From contig OZ035962.1 of the NCBI GenBank assembly GCA_964034945.1, forward strand, positions 86,158,650-86,222,649: 64,000 nucleotides of DNA, read 5' to 3'. The translations under genes and the position numbers were made by a program. The DNA comes from Chrysopilus asiliformis (Eukaryota > Arthropoda > Insecta > Diptera > Rhagionidae). Below, piece by piece: positions 11,257 through 21,800 of this stretch. Position 1 is the first letter of the stretch. Each line of letters starts with the position of its first letter. The notes under the pieces were generated by a model. The model had not been told where the DNA came from and did not search any database. It saw only the letters and a list, made by a program, of their open reading frames with translations.

Positions 11257-12510
11257 TTTTGAATGAGGTCGTCTGGTGTCAGGAGTCATCTCAGAATACA
11301 ACCAAAAATTTCTTCATCACTGAGCAAAGATTTTCAGTGCGAGTAATTGAAATCGAGATAGAAATGTCCAAACTCTTCAAAGTTTAGAGAATTGCACAAA
11401 ATTTCGGAAAAATCATTTGAAAAATTCATCATTTAAAAACAAATATTTTGTAATAATATTTTTTTCACAAATTTTTTAGTTTTTTAAATTTTTCAAATTA
11501 TGAAAAATTTAGTCCAGCACCAAATACACCAAAAACATTCCGTTAAACCACAAACAACTAGAAGTGCAAACAAACTGTGAAACAAAGCATAGAAATTGTC
11601 ACAAGGTACTCAAAACAACCAAGCAAATCGAGTGCAAAAATTAATTCAAAATTTCCCACCAAAGGAATTTTATTTAAACAGCGAAACAAGTTTTTGGTGT
11701 ACGCGCCAAGAAAGCCCTTTCAATCTTGAAAATAACAAAATCGCAGGTAAATATTGTGAAAGGTTATGCGAAGTAACGAAAACAAATCGAACAAAGTTGA
11801 AAGAACTTTTTTGTGGATTTTGTTATCATTTTTTAGTGTGGTTTAATTTTTTACCTGGTTTTGGTATTTAACGAAACGAGTTCTCTTCGCCTGGTGGTAA
11901 ACGCTCCAAATTCATGTCGAACAAAATTTCATTCTTATCGCAAACACTTTGAAGCTTTTTGCTTTGAAAAATAACAAAAAAAAAGATAAACAAAAAAATT
12001 GTTGTGTGTATTCTGATTGATTTACACTCGTTGACTGAATTAGCGAGCAGTTAGCAGGTGTGTATAATCGTTGATTACGAAATTTAATGCATATTTTTAA
12101 ATGATAGCCTGAAGCTGTAATCTGTTGCGCTTATGATTTATGTTTTAATTAAAATTGCAGTTAGAGGTCGATGGACTTTAAATGTGGTTAAGCAAATGTT
12201 TTGCAGACGGTAATGGGACAAAATTTTTTTATATAGCTGTAACTATTCTGTTTGTTTGATTTGAAAAACTTTTTGAAATTTAAACTGTTTTTAATTGGCC
12301 TCTTGTACATTTCGTTTCAATTTTCCAGATGGCTATACAAGAATAAACCTTATTCAATTTATAGACTTTATTTTAAAAAAATCGAAATCACCGAAGCGAT
12401 CAATCCAAACTTGCAGTTAAAGTTGGGTCAATTTATCCAAATAAGATCTGTTTGTGGAAACAGAAGAATCTAAATTTCCTTAACCCTTTCAAAGGCGATG
12501 GCATAAAATA
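11257..12510. other. unassigned AT-rich sequence
   Basis: The open frame at 11596-11871 begins at a TTG and has no recognised domain. No splice-consistent gene can be built. Nothing else supported. Confidence 0.4.
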
Positions 12511-13074
12511 CAGGGTGGGCCAGAATAGACGCGGGGGTTTGAATTCTTTATAAATTTTTTATTTTAGCGAAACCTAAAATTTTTTTTTCAAATACATGTA
12601 AGTTGATTGATGGGGAATATTTTTGGTCTAAACATGGAAAATTATATCCCGCAAGTGGTGGCCATTTTCTGCTTCGCAAATTCGTGCTCTTTCCAAGACA
12701 TTTTCCATAACCTTTCGTGTTATGGCCTCGATTTCACTGCGAATGTTGGTTTTCAATTGGCTGATGGTTGTTGGCTTGTTGACGTACACCTTTTCTTTCA
12801 AATATCCCCAAAGGAAACAATCTGGAGTCGTTAGATCAGGTGAACGCGGAGGCCAATTGAAATCGCAACTTTTCGAAATAATGCGTCCGCCAAACATGTC
12901 CCGTAAAAGAGCCATTGAGCCCACCGCCCACCGGTTCGTTGTTCTATTGTGTACAGGTCCATTTTAAATTGCCCAAGTCTTCTTAACAAAATGCTGAAAC
13001 CAAATTAAAAAAAATAAAAATAAAAAAAAAGTTATAAAGACTTCAAACCCCTGCGTCTATTCTGGCCCACCCTG
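12511..13074 (-). mobile_element. internally deleted Tc1/mariner-family transposon
   Basis: Terminal inverted repeats begin CAGGGTGGGCCAGAATAGAC and continue through GC-GGGGTTTGAA at both ends. The duplicated TA target is visible at 12509-12510 and 13075-13076. At 564 bp it is well under the usual mariner length, and it retains only the two ends of the transposase gene on the minus strand. Confidence 0.9.
12628..12962 (-). pseudogene. mariner-type transposase remnant
   Basis: An open frame of 98 codons on the minus strand (12924-12628) contains WPPRSPDLT and FLWGYLK, the conserved block around the last catalytic acidic residue of mariner-type DDE/D transposases, followed by the family's C-terminal helix region. 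Just upstream, in another frame, starts MDLYTIEQR, which resembles the family's N-terminus. The large central part, including the first catalytic Asp residues, is missing, so it cannot be an active enzyme. Confidence 0.8.
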
Positions 13075-13739
13075 TATATACCACTTCTTCATTTAAGTTT
13101 TTTTCAGCTTAATCACACAAAAGTTTTTAAAATACATCACTTTTTAGCGGTCAGTAAATCATATTTTTATCAAATATATTGTTTGTGTTGGTAAGTAAAT
13201 TGGACAGATAATTGGATAGTGTAGTACATACCATGTCCTCACAGGATATCCTTAAAGGATTTAATTAATTTTGTTCAATATTTTTTAAATAAATGATATG
13301 AACTAAATGTATATTGAAGGAAAGTGTTTTATTTTTATTAATTTATATAGTGCCCCTGAAAGGGTTAAACGTATCTAAAAAAATTACAGAATCAAGCCGA
13401 ATGACGTAAGCTATGCAATTTTTTTAAAAATTGCCCTTCGTCGTTATTCCCCGCGTGATAAATTTTGAAACGCTGATGCGATTTGGACCCGGTTTTCAAT
13501 ACAAGACAAGTAACGCCTCCAAGAAATGTATCATCTACCAAAATTTCTCCTTTCCCCTCTCTTTTTCTTCCTCTTAACACGTTGACTGCCACCATGGAAG
13601 CGATATAATCGGGTCCCAGAGGCCAGTAGACTTTTTTTATGAATTGCCTTGAAATGATATAATTTTTATAAATTTTCGAGATATATCGCTTGTGGTTCGA
13701 CATTGGACACAAAATTCATAGGCCAAATATCCAAAAAGG
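13075..13739. other. unassigned sequence
   Basis: AT-rich, no supported gene. The minus-strand open frame at 13392-13712 has no recognised motif. Confidence 0.4.
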
Positions 13740-14080
13740 GTAGAGAATTCTTTTATTTTTAATTCTTTTAAACTTTTCGAAAAACCGTTAATTTGCAAAA
13801 TTCTAATTTTTCACTTTTCAATGAAAATATTTTGATAACGGTAATATCGGACAGATGTAAAAGGCAAAATTGTGAGAAATGTTATTCTCTTTATTAGATA
13901 TCCGACACTAAACTCCCAAAAACCGTTAGTGTTCGAGATAATCGTAAAATACCGAATTTTTTGAATGATGATAAATCTCGATAATAGTTTGACTAACAGA
14001 CAAAAGTGTAGAAAATTTTATTCTGCAATTTTTCTCATACATAAAATTATTAAAAAACGTGTATTTATCCGAGAAAATTG
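13740..14080. repeat. diverged copy of family D repeat
   Basis: Contains TTTTGATAACGGTAATATCGGA, AAAAACCGTTAGTGTTCGAG and GATAAATCTCGATAATAG, the diverged equivalents of the CGATAACGGTAAAAG repeats at 28.7, 39.5 and 49.8 kb. Confidence 0.5.
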
Positions 14081-14521
14081 CGAAAAATGAACTTGACATT
14101 TTTGGTAAACCGCCATTTTGTTCACTTTCTGTTCACTGATTTTCACCAAAATTCCAGGTTCCATTCCAGGACCAAACATGCAGTCGGCTCGGGAGTCTAA
14201 TAAGATAGTAAAAGTCATTAAAATGTCATTGTCAAGTATTTCACGCTTGTTTAAAGATGAACTGAAGCAAAACGTCGAAAGTAAATAAAGCAAACAGCAA
14301 AATTCTTCAAAAATTTCAAATGAACTACTTTTAATGAGGCAACGGGCAACAGTAGTCAGCAGAATCGGAGCACGTGAAAAACATCATACAAGCATGGTGA
14401 ATTCTGCTGGGCCAAGGTTGAGGTTATGTTTTTCTGTTTATTTGTAACAACAAAAAAATGAGTACGCTGTATTTTTTCTGTTTATTTATTTAGCTTAATT
14501 TTTTTTATTTATTATACGTAT

Positions 14522-14711
14522 TTAATCAACGTCGTTTTTATCGTTGATAGAATTGCTTGATAAATCCATGTTGATTTGCTGATAGTAGGCCGCATCGTTT
14601 CCGTTCATATCTGGATATTCTTCAATGTCGTATAGCGGTAAATCGAACCACTGATAAATTTTGTCCTGCGATGCATCCAGGCGATATTTAATACAGCGAC
14701 GAATGAAGATC
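14522..14711 (-). CDS. sPLA2 gene 1, exon 4
   Basis: Acceptor TTTTCACAG. Encodes IFIRRCIKYRLD, YQWFDLP and a polar tail rich in Asn and Asp, ending at TAA (14524-14522). Confidence 0.9.
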
Positions 14712-15348
14712 CTGTGAAAATTCGACCGTTAGAAATGAGAACTAAAGTGGTTGAAACACTAACCTGGACTGGTATTCCACACACTCTACAATCGGGTACG
14801 CTTCCTTAAAGCAGCGATCCCGGAAGAGAAAATATTGTCTTCCAATTAGATTTGCCTCCGATTGATTGACTGAATGCAAACAAGTGTAGAATGATCTGTC
14901 ACAGTCGCAGTGTAACCTAATTTTTGAAAAATTATTCCGTAAATGGATTCTGATAGATAATTTTGAGCTGAAAAACATTGTGGATCAATGTATATCTCTA
15001 CGTCGTCAAATTGTTTAGTAATTGATCCTTAAAGGATTCATCATTCAAAAATCCACAGAAATTTCTGTTATCATCGTTAGCTTATTTTAAAGGTAATGAG
15101 CTCTACTATAATTTAAAAATACTATCAAAAATATTTCCCCCCAAAAGAACTAAATGTCGACGTGGACATCGCAATGTTTTCCAGCTCAAAATTATCTATC
15201 AGAATCCATTAACAGAATCTCAAAAACAAAAACACTGTTTTATAGCGTTATTGTTAATATTAAAATTTATAACTAATATAAAAATCTGCAATGCAATTTC
15301 TTTAAAACTAGAGTAGTTTCATCATACTAATATATAAAAATGAGTTGG

Positions 15349-15395
<47 letters not shown>

Positions 15396-18300
15396 TCCTC
15401 TTTCACGCAAAAACGGCTGAACCGATTTACTTGAAATTTGGCATGAGTGTCTGTGGTAGTTCTGGTTCCAACATAGGCATACGGAAAAGTAGCTCGAGGG
15501 GTGGGGGGAGTAAGGGGAGGGGGTAAAGTGATTTAGAAACCTACTTTTTGCGCTATGTTACTCTTTCGCGGGGAAACTACTGAACCGATTGGCCTGAAAT
15601 TTGGCATAGATGTTCGTCGGGGGTCCAGCCCCAATACAGACCCATTAAAAAGTAGCCCGAGAGGTGGGGGGAGTAAGGGGAGGGGGTAAAATGTTTTCGA
15701 AACTTAGTTTTTGCGCTATGTTACTCTTTCGCGGGGAAACTACTGAACCGATTGGCCTGAAATTTGGCATAGATGTTCGTTGGGGGTACAGCCCCAACAT
15801 AGACTGCTTAAATAGTAGCCCGAGAGGTGGGGGCAGTAAGGGGAGGGGGTAAAGTGATTTCGAAACTTAGTTTTTGCGCTATGTTACTCTTTCGCGGGGA
15901 AACTACTGAACCGATTGGCCTGAAATTTGGCATAGATGTTCTTCGGGGGTCCAGCCCCAACATAGACACATTAAAAAGTAGCCCGAGAGGTGGGGGGAGT
16001 AAGGGGAGGGGGTAAGATGATTTCGAAACTTAGTTTTTGCGCTATGTTACCCCTTCGCGGGGAAATTACTGAACCGATTGGTCTGAAATTTGGCATAGAT
16101 GTTCTTCGGGGGTCCAGCCCCAGCACAGACCCATTAAAAATTAGCCCGAGAGGTGGGGGCAGTAAGCGGAGGGGGTAAAGTGACTTCGAAACTTAGTTTT
16201 GCGCTATGTTACTCTTTCGTGGGGAAACTACTCAACCGATTGGCCTGAAATTTGGAATAGATGTTCTTCGGTGGTCCAGCCCCAATAAAGACTCATTAAA
16301 AAGTCGCCCGAGTGGTGGGGGGAGTAAGGGGAAGGGGTAAGGTGATTTCGAAACTTAGTTTTTGCGCTATGTTACTCTTTCGCGGGGAAGCTACTGAACC
16401 GATTGGCCTGAAATTTGGCATAGATGTTCGCTGGAGGTCCAGCACCAACATAGACCCATTAAAAAGTAGCCCGAGGGGTGGGGGGAGTAAGGGGAGGTGT
16501 TAAAGTGCTTTCGAAACTTAGTTTTTGCGCTATGTTACTCTTTGGCGGGGAAACTACTGAACCGATTGCCCTGAAATTTGGCACAGATGTTCGTCGGGGG
16601 TCCAGCCCCAATATAGACTTACTAGAATTTGGACCCGGCTTCGCCCGGCTAAAAGTGTGAACAGAAAAAAAAACTTAGGAAAACTAAATTCAGTTGGTTA
16701 AAAATTAGGTAGCCTGCATGCTGTTCGTTAGTTTTTTTTCTTCGGAAAATGATTAACAAACTAACAAAAAATTCCAGCACTTGCATTCGGTATTACTTTA
16801 CCCCCCTCCGCTTACTTCTCCACCTCTGGGGCTACTTTTTAATGGGTCTATGTTGGGGATGTACCCCCAACGAACATCTATGCCAAATTTCAGGCCAATC
16901 GGTTAAGTAGTTTCCCCGCGAAAGAGTAACATAGCGCAAAAACTAAGTTTCGAAATCACTTTACCCCCTCCCGTTTCTCCCCCCATCTCTCGGGCTACTT
17001 TTGAATGGGTCTGTATTGGGGCTGGACCCCCGAAGAACATCTATGCCAAATTTTAGTCCAATCGGTTAAGTAGTTTCCCCGCGAAAGAGTAACATAGCGC
17101 AAAAACTAAGTTTCGAAATCACCTTACCCCCTCCCCTTACTCCCCCCAGCTCTTGGGCTACTTTTTAATAAGTCTATATTGGGGCTGGACCCCCGATGAA
17201 CATCTGTGCCAAATTTCAGGGCAATCGGTTCAGTAGTTTCCCCGCGAAAGAGTAACATAGCGCAAAAACTAAGTTTCGAAAGCACTTTAACACCTCCCCT
17301 TACTCCCCCCACCCCTCGGGCTACTTTTTAATGGGTCTATGTTGGTGCTGGACCCCCAGCGAACATCTATGCCAAATTTCAGGCCAATCGGTTCAGTAGT
17401 TTCCCCGCGAAAGAGTAACATAGCGCAAAAACTAAGTTTCGAAATCACCTTACCCCTTCCCCTTACTCCCCCCACCTCTCGGGCTACTTTTTAATGGGTC
17501 TATATTGGGGCTGGACCCCCGAAGAACATCTATGCCAAATTTCAGGATAATCGGTTCAGTAGTTTCCCCGCGAAAGAGTAACATAGCGCAAAAACTAAGT
17601 TTCGAAATCACCTTACCCCCTCCCCTTACTCCCCCCACCACTCGGGCGACTTTTTAATGGGTCTATATTGGGGCTGGACTACCGAAGAACATCTATTCCA
17701 AATTTCAGGCCAATCGGTTCAGTAGTTTCCCCGCGAAAGAGTAACATAACGCAAAAACTAAGTTTCGAAAGCACTTTAACACCTCCCCTTACTCCCCCCA
17801 CCTCTCGGGCTACTTTTTAATGGGTCTATGTTGGTGCTGGACCCCCAGCGAACATCTATGCCAAATTTCAGGCCAATCGGTTCAGTAGTTTCCCCGCGAA
17901 AGAGTAACATAGCGCAAAAACTAAGTTTCGAAATCACCTTACCCCTTCCCCTTACTCCCCCACCTCTCGGGCTACTTTTTAATGGGTCTATATTGGGGCT
18001 GGACCCCCGAAGAATATCTATGCCAAATTTCAGGATAATCGGTTCAGTAGTTTCCCGGCGAAAGAGTAACATAGCGCAAAAACTAAGTTTCGAAATCACC
18101 TTACCCCCTCCCCTTACTCCCCCCACCACTCGGGCGACTTTTTAATGGGTCTATATTGGGGCTGGACTACCGAAGAACATCTATTCCAAATTTCAGGCCA
18201 ATCGGTTCAGTAGTTTCCCCGCGAAAGAGTAACATAGCGCAAAAACTAAGTTTCGAAAGCACTTTAACACCTCCCCTTACTCCCCCCACCTCTCGGGCTA

Positions 18301-18837
18301 CTTTTTAATGGGTCTATGTTGGTGCTGGACCCCCAGCGAACATCTATGCCAAATTTCAGGCCAATCGGTTCAGTAGTTTCCCCGCGAAGGAGTAACATAG
18401 CGCAAAAACTAAGTTTCGAAATCACCTTACCCCCTCCCCTTACTCCCCCCACCACTCGGGCGACTTTTTAATGGGTCTATATTGGGGCTGGACTACCGAA
18501 GAACATCTATTCCAAATTTCAGGCCAATCGGTTCAGTAGTTTCCCCGCTAAAGAGTAACATAGCGCAAAAACTAAGTTTCGAAAGCACTTTAACACATCC
18601 CCTTACTCCCCCCACCCCTCGGGCTACTTTTTAATGGGTCTATGTTGGTGCTGGACCCCCAGCGAACATCTATGCCAAATTTCAGGCCAATCGGTTCAGT
18701 AGTTTCCCCGCGAAAGAGTAACATAGCGCAAAACTAAGTTTCGAAATCACTTTACCCCCTCCCCTTACTCCCCCCAGCTCTCGGGCTACTTTTTAATCAT
18801 ATCATACTAATCATACTAATATATAAAAATGAGTTGG

Positions 18838-18876
<39 letters not shown>

Positions 18877-21800
18877 TCCTCTTTCACGCAAAAACGGCTG
18901 AACCGATTTACTTGAAATTTGGCATGAGTGTCTGTGGTAGTTCTGGTTCCAACATAGGCATACGGAAAAGTAGTTCGAGGGGTGGGGGGAGTAAGGGGAG
19001 GGGGTAAAGTGATTTAGAAACCTACTTTTTGCGCTATGTTACTCTTTCGCGGGGAAACTACTGAACCGATTGGCCTGAAATTTGGCATAGATGTTCGTCG
19101 GGGGTCCAGCCCCAATACAGACCCATTAAAAAGTAGCCCGAGAGGTGGGGGGAGTAAGGGGAAGGGGTAAGGTGATTTCGAAACTTAGTTTTTGCGCTAT
19201 GTTACTCTTTCGCGGGGAAACTACTGAACCGATTGGCCTGAAATTTGGCATAGATGTTCGTTGGGGGTACAGCCCCAACATAGACTGCTTAAATAGTAGC
19301 CCGAGAGGTGGGGGCAGTAAGGGGAGGGGGTAAAGTGATTTCGAAACTTAGTTTTTGCGCTATGTTACTCTTTCGCGGGGAAACTACTGAACCGATTGGC
19401 CTGAAATTTGGCATAGATGTTCTTCGGGGGTCCAGCCCCAACATAGACACATTAAAAAGTAGCCCGAGAGGTGGGGGGAGTAAGGGGAGGGGGTAAGATG
19501 ATTTCGAAACTTAGTTTTTGCGCTATGTTACCCCTTCGCGGGGAAATTACTGAACCGATTGGTCTGAAATTTGGCATAGATGTTCTTCGGGGGTCCAGCC
19601 CCAGCACAGACCCATTAAAAATTAGCCCGAGAGGTGGGGGCAGTAAGCGGAGGGGCTAAAGTGACTTCGAAACTTAGTTTTGCGCTATGTTACTCTTTCG
19701 TGGGGAAACTACTCAACCGATTGGCCTGAAATTTGGAATAGATGTTCTTCGGTGGTCCAGCCCCAATAAAGACTCATTAAAAAGTCGCCCGAGTGGTGGG
19801 GGGAGTAAGGGGAGGGGGTAAGGTGATTTCGAAACTTAGTTTTTGCGCTATGTTACTCTTTCGCGGGGAAACTACTGAACCGATTATCCTGAAATTTGGC
19901 ATAGATGTTCTTCGGGGGTCCAGCCCCAATATAGACCCATTAAAAAGTAGCCCGAGTGGTGGGGGGAGTAAGGGGAAGGGGTAAGGTGATTTCGAAACTT
20001 AGTTTTTGCGCTATGTTACTCTTTCGCGGGGAAACTACTGAACCGATTGGCCTGAAATTTGGCATAGATGTTCGCTGGGGGTCCAGCACCAACATAGACC
20101 CATTAAAAAGTAGCCCGAGGGGTGGGGGGAGTAAGGGGAGGTGTTAAAGTGCTTTCGAAACTTAGTTTTTGCGCTATGTTACTCTTTGGCGGGGAAACTA
20201 CTGAACCGATTGCCCTGAAATTTGGCACAGATGTTCGTCGGGGGTCCAGCCCCAATATAGACTTATTAAAAAGTAGCCCGAGAGCTGGGGGAGTAAGGGG
20301 AGGGGGTAAAGTGATTTCGAAACTTAGTTTTGCGCTATGTTACTCTTTCGCGGGGAAACTACTGAACCGATTGGCCTGAAATTTGGCATAGATGTTCGTT
20401 GGGGGTACAGCACCAACATAGACCCATTAAAAAGTAGCCCGAGAGGTGGGGGGAGTAAGGGGAGGTGTTAAAGTGCTTTCGAAACTTAGTTTTTGCGCTA
20501 TGTTACTCTTTCGCGGGGAAACTACTGAACCGATTGGCCTGAAATTTGGAATAGATGTTCTTCGGTAGTCCAGCCCCAATATAGACCCATTAAAAAGTCG
20601 CCCGAGTGGTGGGGGGAGTAAGGGGAGGGGGTAAGGTGATTTCGAAACTTAGTTTTTGCGCTATGTTACTCTTTCGCCGGGAAACTACTGAACCGATTAT
20701 CCTGAAATTTGGCATAGATATTCTTCGGGGGTCCAGCCCCAATATAGACCCATTAAAAAGTAGCCCGAGAGGTGGGGGAGTAAGGGGAAGGGGTAAGGTG
20801 ATTTCGAAACTTAGTTTTTGCGCTATGTTACTCTTTCGCGGGGAAACTACTGAACCGATTGGCCTGAAATTTGGCATAGATGTTCGCTGGGGGTCCAGCA
20901 CCAACATAGACCCATTAAAAAGTAGCCCGAGAGGTGGGGGGAGTAAGGGGAGGTGTTAAAGTGCTTTCGAAACTTAGTTTTTGCGCTATGTTACTCTTTC
21001 GCGGGGAAACTACTGAACCGATTGGCCTGACATTTGGCATAGATGTTCGCTGGGGGTCCAGCACCAACATAGACCCATTAAAAAGTAGCCCGAGGGGTGG
21101 GGGGAGTAAGGGGAGGTGTTAAAGTGCTTTCGAAACTTAGTTTTTGCGCTATGTTACTCTTTCGCGGGGAAACTACTGAACCGATTGCCCTGAAATTTGG
21201 CACAGATGTTCATCGGGGGTCCAGCCCCAATATAGACTTATTAAAAAGTAGCCCAAGAGCTGGGGGGAGTAAGGGGAGGGGGTAAGGTGATTTCGAAACT
21301 TAGTTTTTGCGCTATGTTACTCTTTCGCGGGGAAACTACTTAACCGATTGGACTAAAATTTGGCATAGATGTTCTTCGGGGGTCCAGCCCCAATACAGAC
21401 CCATTCAAAAGTAGCCCGAGAGATGGGGGGAGAAACGGGAGGGGGTAAAGTGATTTCGAAACTTAGTTTTTGCGCTATGTTACTCTTTCGCGGGGAAACT
21501 ACTTAACCGATTGGCCTGAAATTTGGCATAGATGTTCGTTGGGGGTACATCCCCAACATAGACCCATTAAAAAGTAGCCCCAGAGGTGGAGAAGTAAGCG
21601 GAGGGGGGTAAAGTAATACCGAATGCAAGTGCTGGAATTTTTTGTTAGTTTGTTAATCATTTTCCGAAGAAAAAAAACTAACGAACAGCATGCAGGCTAC
21701 CTAATTTTTAACCAACTGAATTTAGTTTTCCTAAGTTTTTTTTTCTGTTCACACTTTTAGCCGGGCGAAGCCGGGTCCAAATTCTAGTTTGTTATAATAA

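Noticed and set aside
11596..11871. 91-codon frame as a gene
   Set aside because: Opens at TTG, no recognised domain, no splice-consistent neighbours.
15664..21285. Repeated 62-codon frames MGGVRGGGK... as a protein family or secreted repeat protein
   Set aside because: They follow from the 163-bp unit, shift frame each unit, appear on both strands where the array inverts, and have no promoter or splice context.
15480..21605. CRISPR-like array
   Set aside because: Units are directly adjacent 163-bp repeats with no unique spacers, in a eukaryotic intron, with Helitron ends.
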